Assembly (NCBI GenBank): GCA_025352065.1
Contig: JANXUC010000027.1
Span: forward strand, 1 to 47,704
DNA length: 47,704 bases
From: Acidobacteriaceae bacterium
Lineage (GTDB): Bacteria > Acidobacteriota > Terriglobia > Terriglobales > Acidobacteriaceae
Direction: 5' to 3'
Shown here: one piece after another, positions 1 to 6,704 of the stretch
Numbering within the stretch: position 1 is the stretch's first letter
Layout of the letters: each line of letters begins with the position of its first letter
Translations under genes and position numbers: made by a program
Notes under the pieces: model-generated
The model's input: the letters and a program-made list of their open reading frames with translations, nothing else
Databases searched by the model: none
Told to the model about the DNA's origin: nothing

Positions 1-184
1 GCTCAGGGTCTGTCTCCATCCGGGGAAGATCTTCCGCTGTATGTATTGTCGGCGGGTCTGCCTTGAATGGCAATCAATCTGCACCTACGCTACAGGTACG
101 AAAGATCAATCTAGAGTCATGCACTGGCGGGAAGAAAAAATATTGCTGAAAATAACTAATAGGAAGCAAAAGACTTCTGGGAAA

Positions 185-1429
185 CTACTCGGTCCAGCGA
201 CGGAACAGCAAAGACCCGTTGGTGCCCCCGAATCCGAAGGAATTCGAAAGCGCGTACTCCAGATTCTGCGTCTTCCGTGCCACTTTCGGCACATAGTCCA
301 GATCGCAACCTTCGTCCGGATTTTCCAAGTTAATCGTCGGTGGCAGGATTTGATCGCGCAGCGCCAGCACCGTAATACCCGCTTCCAGACCACCCGCACC
401 ACCTAGCAGATGCCCGGTCATGGATTTCGTCGAGCTCACCGCCAGGTTGTAAGCGTGATCGCCAAATGCGCGCTTGATCGCAATCGTTTCCAGCCGGTCG
501 CCAATATCCGTCGAAGTCCCGTGGGCGTTGATGTAGCCAATTTGCTCCGGAGTAATCTTCGCGTCGCGCATCGTGTTCATCATCACGCGAAACCCGCCTT
601 CGTGGTTCGGCGCCGGAGAAGTAATGTGATATGCGTCACCGCTCATGCCATAGCCCACAATCTCCGCCATGATCTTCGCACCACGAGCCTTGGCCATTTC
701 TAGTTCTTCCAGAACCACAATGCCAGCGCCTTCGCCAACAACAAATCCGTCGCGATCCTTATCCCATGGCCTGCTCGCCCGCTCCGGATCATCATTTCGC
801 GTGGAAAGCGCCCGCATCGCCGCGAATCCGCCGACGCCCATTGGAGTAATCGCAGCCTCGGTGCCCCCAGCAATCATCGCGTCCGCGTCACAGCGTTGAA
901 TGATCTTGTAAGCATCGCCAATCGAATGCGCACTGGTCGTGCAAGCTGTAGCGGTAGCCTCGTTCGGCCCCTTCGCTTGAAACCGCATCGACACATGCCC
1001 CGCCGCCAGATTCACAATCGACGCCGGAATAAAGAACGGAGAAATCTTTCGCGGACCACCCGCTAGCAGCGCCGCATGCTCGCGTTCAATCACGTCAAAC
1101 CCGCCAATGCCCGACCCAATATGTACGCCCACTCGCTCACTCAACTCAGGCGTCACCACCAGGCCAGACATCCTCATCGCTTCATCCGCCGCCGCAATCG
1201 CTAGATGGATGAAGCGACCCATCTTCTTAATTTCTTTCTTCTCGATAAAGTTCAACGGATCGAAGCCCTTGACCTCCGCGGCGATCTGGCACGAGAACTC
1301 AGCAGCGTCAAAGTGCGTGATCTTCGCCACCCCACTCTTCCCCGCCAGCACGTTCTGCCATACCACGTCCGAGGTGTTCCCCACCCCGCAAATCAGGCCA
1401 ATCCCTGTAACCACGACCCGTCTCGACAA
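185..1429 (-). CDS. fabF: Beta-ketoacyl-ACP synthase II
   Basis: Cytosolic type II fatty-acid synthesis condensing enzyme that extends acyl-ACP with malonyl-ACP. The 414-residue protein has the usual family length. The nucleophile Cys163 lies in ATACTTSAHS, and the two catalytic histidines are in NAHGTSTDIGD (about 304) and MTGHLLGGAGG (about 341), so the Cys-His-His triad is complete. The start is TTG at 1429, two nucleotides after the acpP stop; an AGGGAAA sequence at the end of acpP can serve as its ribosome site. It is cotranscribed with its substrate carrier acpP, as in many bacteria. Identification is secure; FabB is less likely given the FabF-like N-terminus and the acpP linkage. Confidence 0.97.
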   Translation of the reverse strand: MSRRVVVTGIGLICGVGNTSDVVWQNVLAGKSGVAKITHFDAAEFSCQIAAEVKGFDPLNFIEKKEIKKMGRFIHLAIAAADEAMRMSGLVVTPELSERVGVHIGSGIGGFDVIEREHAALLAGGPRKISPFFIPASIVNLAAGHVSMRFQAKGPNEATATACTTSAHSIGDAYKIIQRCDADAMIAGGTEAAITPMGVGGFAAMRALSTRNDDPERASRPWDKDRDGFVVGEGAGIVVLEELEMAKARGAKIMAEIVGYGMSGDAYHITSPAPNHEGGFRVMMNTMRDAKITPEQIGYINAHGTSTDIGDRLETIAIKRAFGDHAYNLAVSSTKSMTGHLLGGAGGLEAGITVLALRDQILPPTINLENPDEGCDLDYVPKVARKTQNLEYALSNSFGFGGTNGSLLFRRWTE

Positions 1430-1431
1430 GA

Positions 1432-1677
1432 CTATTTCCCTGCCTTCGCGTGCTTGCCAATGTAGTCCACGGCGTCCGCAACGGTGCGAATCTTTTCCGC
1501 GTCCTCATCCGGAATCTCAATGTCAAACGACTCTTCGAACGCCATCACCAACTCAACGGTGTCCAGCGAATCCGCGCCCAAATCGTCCACAAACGATGCG
1601 GTCGGCGTAACTTCGCCTTCATCCACACCCAACTGCTCCACAATGATCTGCTTTACCTTATCGTCAACGGCTGCCAT
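1432..1677 (-). CDS. acpP: Acyl carrier protein
   Basis: Small acidic carrier (81 residues) for acyl chains in fatty-acid synthesis. Ser37 in the [10 protein letters not shown] motif is the 4'-phosphopantetheine attachment site, followed by the typical [22 protein letters not shown] helix region. A strong GAGGGG ribosome site lies just upstream of the ATG (plus-strand 1684-1689). It is the first gene of a two-gene operon with fabF on the minus strand, with a promoter candidate at 1703-1731. The C-terminus ends in a short lysine-rich tail (HAKAGK). Nothing unusual. Confidence 0.97.
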   Translation of the reverse strand: MAAVDDKVKQIIVEQLGVDEGEVTPTASFVDDLGADSLDTVELVMAFEESFDIEIPDEDAEKIRTVADAVDYIGKHAKAGK

Positions 1678-1702
1678 GTTTTCCCCTCAGTGTTGTAAAG
1701 TT

Positions 1703-1731
1703 TAGATACCCAAAGCCCAAATTTGATGCAA
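1703..1731 (-). promoter_or_regulatory. Sigma-70-type promoter for acpP-fabF
   Basis: Reading the minus strand, TTGCAT (1726-1731) and TATCTA (1703-1708) are separated by 17 nt, a good fit to a housekeeping promoter. Transcription would begin about 20 nt upstream of the acpP ATG and include the GAGGGG ribosome site. Seen in sequence; function inferred. Confidence 0.5.
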
Positions 1732-1795
1732 GACGGAACCCCTAGTGTAAGGGTGCAGGGAAAAGATGTAAAGAAAGCGAACAAGATCATGTAGT

Positions 1796-1813
1796 GCGGA
1801 CACTCTTGTCCGC
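1796..1813. repeat. Dispersed palindromic repeat (GCGGACA type)
   Basis: GCGGACACTCTTGTCCGC is an imperfect 18-bp palindrome in the acpP upstream region. An inverted-orientation relative lies at 29818-29835 (GCGGACCAGAGTGTCCGC) and a shorter relative at 42403-42418 (CGGACAAGGGCGTCCG). All three are intergenic or at gene ends, consistent with a REP-like dispersed family. Confidence 0.55.
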
Positions 1814-1852
1814 GAGGTTTTGACTTTGCGCTTGGTCCGGGATGTCCGAATC

Positions 1853-2182
1853 TCAAACCCCGATGTCGACGAAGCAAAAGCTGCTGGCCTGCGCCGCATC
1901 AATGGCCTTCAAAATCTTCGGAGAGCCTGCGGTGACAAGACTGCTTCGATTGGAGCTCAAAACCACTAGAGCAATGTTGCGGCCAGACATGTTCTGCTGA
2001 TAGTTCAAGCCCTGGTCGGCCGTGACGATGACATCGAAGCCTTCCGCCTCCGCTGCCGTAACCAGTTCGCCGTTCGACTTGCCCGCCCACCCTTGATAAG
2101 CGGTTGTGACAACCGTATGCCCCACCAGCAGGAGCCGCAGCTTTTGCGGCAAGTTCTCATCCAGCAAAATCCTCTTCGACAT
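1853..2182 (-). CDS. DUF5615-family PIN-like toxin
   Basis: 109-residue protein beginning MSKRILLDENLPQKLRLLL, the hallmark start of DUF5615 (Mut7-C/PIN-like) proteins, with a second acidic motif, VIVTADQGL (about residues 51-59). Aspartates in LLDEN and VTADQG are the expected metal-binding residues of a PIN-like nuclease fold. It follows the DUF433 gene with the stop and start codons sharing one base (TAATG), so translation is coupled. DUF433-DUF5615 pairs are annotated as putative type II toxin-antitoxin modules, the PIN-like protein being the presumed RNase toxin. Family assignment is firm; toxicity is inferred. Confidence 0.85.
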   Translation of the reverse strand: MSKRILLDENLPQKLRLLLVGHTVVTTAYQGWAGKSNGELVTAAEAEGFDVIVTADQGLNYQQNMSGRNIALVVLSSNRSSLVTAGSPKILKAIDAAQASSFCFVDIGV

Positions 2183-2424
2183 TATGGGTGTGGCTCAACG
2201 CTGCGAGCGATGAAATCCAGCAGCAAAGTGATCTGCTCTGGACGCACAGTGGGGAATTCCTCAGCCAGTTCCGGAACGCTTAATTCACCCAAATTGTTCA
2301 AGATGGCCGTAACCGGCACTCGCGTGCCGCGAAACACCCAAGCCCCGCCCTGCGTGTCTGGATTGCTTTCCAGGACGGAGCAATGTGACCAATCGATGAC
2401 GGTTTGTGAGGGCGCCATTGCCAT
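2182..2424 (-). CDS. DUF433-domain antitoxin-like protein
   Basis: 80-residue protein with the DUF433 pattern: a strand leading to WVFRGTRVPVTAIL (about 28-42), then an acidic LSVPELAEEFPTV segment and a C-terminal helix containing ITLLLDFIAR. DUF433 proteins have a small winged-helix-like fold and usually precede a DUF5615 protein, as here. The presumed role is neutralising the neighbouring PIN-like nuclease and autorepression. The start at 2424 has AGGAG 11 nt upstream; Met3 at 2418 is an alternative start. The pair sits beside a second toxin-antitoxin module, so this is a small stability or defence cluster. Confidence 0.82.
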   Translation of the reverse strand: MAMAPSQTVIDWSHCSVLESNPDTQGGAWVFRGTRVPVTAILNNLGELSVPELAEEFPTVRPEQITLLLDFIARSVEPHP

Positions 2425-2727
2425 TTGGGGTTTATCTCCTGCCTTTGCTTAATCCTAGTGGAATCTAGCGGCGTAGCCAAGCCCGATTGAGTTGCCGATA
2501 CGCACGTTTGCAATCGCCCAAAAGCTCTCATGGTAGAGCGGCGCTTTAGCGCCCGCGTAAACCGCTAAGAAGACTCGGGCTTCAGCCCCCGAGGTAAGTG
2601 TCTTCTCATCCATACCCCCATCCAGATTTGCCATTCCGGGCAACCCGAGGGATCTGCTTTCCCGCGCCAATCAGAAGCCATTCTTTCTCATTTCCCTAAT
2701 GGTAGTGTTTATGTTACTATTCGTTAA
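2425..2727. other. Gene-free stretch with a dispersed repeat
   Basis: Between the divergent DUF433 and HigB-like genes. It contains repeat copy 1 (2531-2595) and, at its right end, the HigB promoter. No credible coding sequence was seen; the short open frames here are translations of the repeat. Confidence 0.6.
2531..2595. repeat. 65-bp hairpin repeat, copy 1
   Basis: Begins TGGTAGAGCGGCGC and ends CCCCCGAGGT. It contains two small hairpins, GGCGCT/AGCGCC and a CTCGGG...CCCGAG stem around GGGCTTCAGCCC. A second copy in the same orientation lies at 3464-3527 with only a handful of differences. The two copies bracket the HigB/HigA-like genes. Confidence 0.85.
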
Positions 2728-3072
2728 ATGATCGCCATTCGCGAATATCAGGACCGTGACGGCCATAGTCCTTTTTCCGAGTGGCTCAAGAACCTCAACG
2801 CAGAGGCCGCGCGAAAGGTAACGACTGCGCTCTACCGTATCGGACTTGGGAACTTCTCGCATGTCAAAAGCGTGGGCTCCGGTGTTCTTGAATGCAAGAT
2901 CAACTTCGGACCAGGTTACCGCGTCTATTTTGGCAAAGACGGCGAGAGCCTCGTCCTCCTTCTGGCAGGAGGAACCAAGCAACGCCAGCAGAACGATATT
3001 CGCCATGCAATAGAACGTTGGGACGATTACAAGAGCAGAAAAAAACTGGGCAAAGAGGAAGACGAGGAATAA
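2728..3072 (+). CDS. RelE/HigB-family toxin (phage-derived Gp49-like)
   Basis: 114-residue basic protein of the RelE-superfamily 'addiction module killer' type: YQDRDGHSPFSEWLKNL near the N-terminus, VKSVGSGVLECKINFGPGYRVYF (about 46-68) and LVLLLAGGTKQRQQNDI (about 75-91), the typical order for the Gp49/HigB-like group. It is expected to be a ribosome-dependent mRNA interferase inhibited by the next gene. The toxin-first order matches HigBA systems. A TACTAT -10-like element lies 7 nt before the ATG with no Shine-Dalgarno sequence, suggesting a leaderless message. Family call firm; activity inferred. Confidence 0.88.
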   Translation: MIAIREYQDRDGHSPFSEWLKNLNAEAARKVTTALYRIGLGNFSHVKSVGSGVLECKINFGPGYRVYFGKDGESLVLLLAGGTKQRQQNDIRHAIERWDDYKSRKKLGKEEDEE

Positions 3073-3074
3073 AC

Positions 3075-3413
3075 ATGGCTCTAACAAGAGACTTCCGGGA
3101 AACCGTTCAGGCACGCGTGCAAAGCGATCCGGCCTTTCGCAAAGGACTCCTCACGGAAGCTATCGAGGGTCTTCTCTCCGGCGAGGTCGCGCTCGGCAAA
3201 GAGCTCTTGCGTGACTACATCAATGCCACCGTTGGATTCCCGCAGCTGGCCGGGCACACCAAACTCCACGTCAAGACCCTGCACCAAATGTTTGGCCCCA
3301 ACGGAAACCCGACCGCCAACAACCTGTTTGCAATCGTTGCGTACTTGCAACAAGCGGAAGGAGTCCGCTTCGAAGTGCGCCCCAAGGCCGCCGCTGCCAG
3401 CAGAAATAGATGA
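3075..3413 (+). CDS. HigA-like helix-turn-helix antitoxin
   Basis: 112-residue protein beginning MALTRDFRETV, starting 2 nt after the toxin stop. The open frame extends upstream into the toxin gene, but this ATG fits the operon spacing. The segment LAGHTKLHVKTLHQMFGPNGNPTANNLF (about 58-85) is a Cro/C1-type helix-turn-helix of the addiction-module antidote family that accompanies Gp49-like killers. It should bind the toxin and repress the operon. The basic, alanine-rich tail is unremarkable. Its partner and operon order support the assignment. Confidence 0.85.
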   Translation: MALTRDFRETVQARVQSDPAFRKGLLTEAIEGLLSGEVALGKELLRDYINATVGFPQLAGHTKLHVKTLHQMFGPNGNPTANNLFAIVAYLQQAEGVRFEVRPKAAAASRNR

Positions 3414-3463
3414 CGGGCGCTAGGCCGGGGCGTCTTCACGTTACGGAAATCTCTTAGTCAACG

Positions 3464-3527
3464 TGGTAGAGTGGCGCTTCAGCGCCGCGTAAGCCGCCAA
3501 GAAGACTCGGGCTTCAGCCCCCGAGGT
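3464..3527. repeat. 65-bp hairpin repeat, copy 2
   Basis: Direct copy of the repeat at 2531-2595, starting TGGTAGAGTGGCGC and ending CCCCCGAGGT, one base shorter. It lies 50 bp downstream of the antitoxin gene, so the toxin-antitoxin pair is flanked by direct repeats about 930 bp apart. Confidence 0.85.
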
Positions 3528-3592
3528 CAGAGAGTATAAGCCCCGCAACCGCAACACCAGACTGAAGATGAAAAACACGGGAAAATCCGTTC

Positions 3593-5212
3593 TCACCGTT
3601 CGGCGATGAACCATTCGAGTTGCTTTCTTATTAAAACAGTTGATTCCGACGGAGCACGGTCTAATGCACCGGAGAGCCTTTCAATCTGCATTCTTGTGGG
3701 ACTGGGGAAGCTGCGATTGAACTGCCGTTGCCACCGGGTGACGTACTGCCCAGCGAGGTTTTTTAGTCCTTCCACATCGGTACCAAGCGCTTCTACGAGG
3801 TAGCTTATGCTTTCCCATTTGCTAAGCTTGGAAATCACGAAAAGGGCGTTCCGTCGGACATGCAACTCCGGCTCAGTCGAAAAAATCTCCCAGATACGCT
3901 CGCCAGCAACAAGATACAATGCCCTGCACAGCCCTTTCCTCGCCTCCCAAGATACGCTTCGCGAATGATCTGAAAGACAGTACTCGAAAACATCTACAAA
4001 TTTGTCGGCATGGAGTTGAGCCAGTGCGCGTACCGCCGCCCGTCGAATTCTTGGCATATCGTGGGATATCTGCGACATCACGAGATCAACATCCTCTCGA
4101 GAACCCGTTTCTCCCAACCCAGCTAGGGCCGGGTACAAATCAGCAGAATCGCCTGCCCTGAAAGCTTCAAGATAGAACCCCCTCAGGTCGAAGGCCGATC
4201 TCTTTCCCAATTCAAATTGCGCGTAGCCTCGTACCAAGGGACTCGAATCCAGTAGAGCCTGTTTGAACCACGAGCCTGCCATGTCGGTGAGACGCTCAGA
4301 GCAGACTCGCAGGACTTCTCGCCGAACCGACGGAACCCTGTCATTCCTGGCGCGTGAGAGTAAGCGAGTCATCGGTTCCGTGTCTGAAGAAGAGCTCTCT
4401 TTAATGCCTTGCAATCGAATCGTTGGGTCCGAATCAGAAATTGCTTTTTCGATTACGAGCGGTCGATCTCGGCGTTGAGGGTCAAACGCTAGTCTGTAGC
4501 AAGCTCGCTTGGTGTGCTTGTCCGGAGAATCTAGTCCGGCCCGGATAGCTTGCCGGCCGTCAGTGCTCTTCAGGAAATCATCGATTGCGTGCACAATTTC
4601 TTGGTTGCGCCCCCGGCCAGCGATTCGAAGCCGTTCCAAAAGAGCAATGTTTTCAACAAAAAGGGACGCATAGTGCTTGGTTAAGCGCGCTCTCACCATG
4701 GAATCAGCCGCATTCCTAACCTCAGATACCCAATCATTGAGCCGCAAGAGCAAATACGGCAGCTCCGACCCGTCGTCTGTATCGACGAGTGCTCGAAGCG
4801 CCTCTTGTCGCACATAACCGCTGTTATGAAACGTGGCCAATCCGAGCGCAATCGCGAACGCAGGGCCGAGATTTCTCAAACGACCTACTTGATCGGGCTT
4901 CAACTCAGTCCATGAAGCAGGGTAAAGCCGCCAATACGGCGACCATTGTCCGGCAATTTGTTCTAACCAAGGCAGGTCACTGGGGCTTAACGTTTGAACC
5001 AATGATTGAATTGCTTTCAATGCCGCTGACGCAACCTCTCGGTTACGATCAAGCAAAAGAGAGGCAATGTGTGGGATCGCCGCAGCTTCGTTCGCGTCGC
5101 CGATGAGTGCGAGCGTAACTATTCTGTGCCTTGCAGCCCGCTCCCAGAACGAGAGCGGCTTGTACAATGAGTCGATAAGCAACTTTGTCTCATTCGCGAG
5201 TGACCTCGGCAT
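3593..5212 (-). CDS. HEAT-repeat protein of unknown function
   Basis: 539-residue soluble protein without signal peptide or membrane segment. It is built from alpha-helical HEAT-like repeats: recurring units such as IPHIASLLLDRNREVASAAL, LPYLLLRLNDWVSEVRNAA, VDLVMSQISHDMPRIRRAAV and a C-terminal repeat near residue 460. Such solenoids usually act as protein-protein scaffolds. No enzymatic domain was recognised. It is a stand-alone gene on the minus strand next to the photolyase remnant and Fic gene, in a stretch that looks acquired. No clear ribosome site precedes the ATG at 5212. The fold is well supported; the function is unknown. Confidence 0.7.
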   Translation of the reverse strand: MPRSLANETKLLIDSLYKPLSFWERAARHRIVTLALIGDANEAAAIPHIASLLLDRNREVASAALKAIQSLVQTLSPSDLPWLEQIAGQWSPYWRLYPASWTELKPDQVGRLRNLGPAFAIALGLATFHNSGYVRQEALRALVDTDDGSELPYLLLRLNDWVSEVRNAADSMVRARLTKHYASLFVENIALLERLRIAGRGRNQEIVHAIDDFLKSTDGRQAIRAGLDSPDKHTKRACYRLAFDPQRRDRPLVIEKAISDSDPTIRLQGIKESSSSDTEPMTRLLSRARNDRVPSVRREVLRVCSERLTDMAGSWFKQALLDSSPLVRGYAQFELGKRSAFDLRGFYLEAFRAGDSADLYPALAGLGETGSREDVDLVMSQISHDMPRIRRAAVRALAQLHADKFVDVFEYCLSDHSRSVSWEARKGLCRALYLVAGERIWEIFSTEPELHVRRNALFVISKLSKWESISYLVEALGTDVEGLKNLAGQYVTRWQRQFNRSFPSPTRMQIERLSGALDRAPSESTVLIRKQLEWFIAER

Positions 5213-5270
5213 CAGCCGATTGTAACGCCGCGAAAGGCGTCGCAGAATCCTTCTTATCCCGGATCACCCG

Positions 5271-5425
5271 CTAAACGACCCGCCGTCCCAGTTGCTCCCA
5301 AATATATCCCTTGCCATCAAACTTCTTCCCCGTGCTCGCACCAGACATATACCGAATCTGGCCGAAGATTTCCCCTCGAACCATAGGCGGTCATAGTTCC
5401 CAACCATCGCCCATGCGACGCCGGC
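5271..5425 (-). pseudogene. Frameshifted duplicate of a class II photolyase 3' end
   Basis: The minus strand reads VAWAMVGNYDRLWFE, then after a single-base deletion EIFGQIRYMSGASTGKKFD and a diverged C-terminus, ending at a TAG. This matches the last 50 or so codons of the intact photolyase at 6705-8093. By eye about three quarters of bases agree, and most differences are third-codon positions, so the two diverged as functional genes before this copy broke. It lies directly downstream of the Fic gene. The remnant suggests that Fic arrived by recombination beside phr. Confidence 0.85.
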
Positions 5426-5447
5426 CTTTCGGCTCGCCGCCGCAGAT

Positions 5448-6608
5448 TCACTTCTCTTTAGTCCCACCAATGTTCGCAGCCAGAACATAACTCGTACTCC
5501 TCCCCCCTCCAGGACTACGTACAAGGATTCCACGCTTTACGAGCGCCAGCACATCCCGCAGCGCCGTATCCTGCGAGCACTTGGCGAGCTTGGCATATTT
5601 CGATGTCGTGAGGTTTCCTTCCAAACCATCGAGCAGGCGGGTCAGCACGAGACGCTGGCGTTCGTTAACCGGAATGCCAGCGGGAGCATCGGCAACCGCC
5701 TCCCAAAACCGGGCCTTCGCCAGCACCGCACTCAGCGTTGTCTGCGCGCTGTCGATGGCTCGACCCATACACGCCAGGAACCACTCGATCCATGGCGTAA
5801 TGTCCAACGTTCCACCCTGCGCGGCTTCAAGGATTTCGTAATAAGCTGTACGCTCGTGCCGAATCTGCGCCGACATACTGTAAAAGCGCTGCGAACTATT
5901 TTCGGAACGCGCCAGAGCCATATCGGCGACGGCGCGGGCGATGCGTCCATTGCCATCGGCAAAGGGATGAATGGTGACAAACCAAAGATGCGCGACTGCC
6001 GCCTGCAGGACTTGATCTCCCACGATTGGGCCGGAAGCTCCTGACCCATCGAACCAGTCCGTGAACGCGCGCATTTCTCCCTCGATCCGCCCTGCCGCGG
6101 GCGCTTCAAAATGGACGCGCTCCCGGGCAATCGGGCCGGAGACGACTTGCATCGGCCCCGTGCCGTCGTCGCGCCACGCGCCAACGCCGATTCTGCGTAT
6201 GCCGCTGTATCCGGTCGGAAATAGGGATGCGTGCCACGAAAACAGCCTCTCCGTCGTGAGCGGCCGGTCGTAGTGCCGGGTTGCATCGAGCATCAATTCG
6301 ACAATGCCTTCAACATTGCGGTCGGCAGGCTTCAGCGCGCCGATTTCCATACCAATGCGCCGGGCGATCGACGAGCGCACTTGCTCGGCGTCGAGTTTTT
6401 CGCCTTCGATTTCGCTGGTCTTGACCACGTCCGAAGTAAGGGTGAGTAGCGAAGCTTCTTGCCGAAGGTTGAAGCCCAACGCTTCCATGTGACCAAGCAG
6501 ACGGCCCTGCCGATGTCGGACATCGGCCAGAATCGGAGCAATCAGGTTGGTGTCCCAATGGAATCGGGGCCAATCCTGGAGCTGATGGATATATAATCGC
6601 CGCAACAT
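5448..6608 (-). CDS. Fic-domain protein (DUF4172-Fic-wHTH)
   Basis: 386-residue probable AMP-transferase. An N-terminal DUF4172-type region (HQLQDWPRFHWD) is followed by an inhibitory-helix motif TSEIEG (64-69) and the catalytic motif HPFADGNGRIAR (214-225), which keeps the catalytic His, the metal-binding Asp and the phosphate-binding Arg. The C-terminal 70 residues look like a winged helix (LTTSKYAKLAKCSQDTALRD). With the inhibitory motif on the N-terminal side this is a class II Fic protein. The start is ATG 6608 without a Shine-Dalgarno sequence but 8 nt from a TATAAT. The gene sits between the intact photolyase and a broken second photolyase end, suggesting acquisition. Target unknown. 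Confidence 0.92.
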   Translation of the reverse strand: MLRRLYIHQLQDWPRFHWDTNLIAPILADVRHRQGRLLGHMEALGFNLRQEASLLTLTSDVVKTSEIEGEKLDAEQVRSSIARRIGMEIGALKPADRNVEGIVELMLDATRHYDRPLTTERLFSWHASLFPTGYSGIRRIGVGAWRDDGTGPMQVVSGPIARERVHFEAPAAGRIEGEMRAFTDWFDGSGASGPIVGDQVLQAAVAHLWFVTIHPFADGNGRIARAVADMALARSENSSQRFYSMSAQIRHERTAYYEILEAAQGGTLDITPWIEWFLACMGRAIDSAQTTLSAVLAKARFWEAVADAPAGIPVNERQRLVLTRLLDGLEGNLTTSKYAKLAKCSQDTALRDVLALVKRGILVRSPGGGRSTSYVLAANIGGTKEK

Positions 6609-6610
6609 AT

Positions 6611-6647
6611 GCGGTGATTATAACTGCCTATCACCCGCCGGAGGCAA
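6611..6647 (-). promoter_or_regulatory. fic promoter overlapped by an inverted repeat
   Basis: On the minus strand TTGCCT (6642-6647) and a perfect TATAAT (6617-6622) are 19 nt apart, and the TATAAT ends 8 nt before the fic ATG, so the message would be nearly leaderless. An imperfect inverted repeat, GCGGTGATTATA (6611-6622) and TATCACCCGCC (6629-6639), covers the -10 and spacer, the usual place for a repressor site. Confidence 0.55.
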
Positions 6648-6664
6648 GTATTCACCGCTCATTT

Positions 6665-6693
6665 TGCGGCGAATAAGAGCTCTAATCACCGCA
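6665..6693. promoter_or_regulatory. Second operator-like inverted repeat upstream of fic
   Basis: TGCGGCGAATAA (6665-6676) and TAATCACCGCA (6683-6693) form arms around GAGCTC, with one mismatch and one indel. The arm sequence (GCGGTGATTA) is the same as in the inverted repeat at 6611-6639, and a further CACCGC half site lies at 6653. Repeated sites of this kind suggest cooperative autoregulation, possibly by the winged helix of the Fic protein. Confidence 0.5.
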
Positions 6694-6704
6694 AGTCAAG
6701 TAAA

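Noticed and set aside
1-184. Possible gene at the left edge
   Set aside because: Short open frames only, without ribosome site or recognisable domain; treated as downstream spacer of fabF.
2455-2670. A 71-codon minus-strand frame between DUF433 and the HigB-like gene
   Set aside because: It is a translation through the dispersed repeat at 2531-2595 and has no ribosome site or homologous look.
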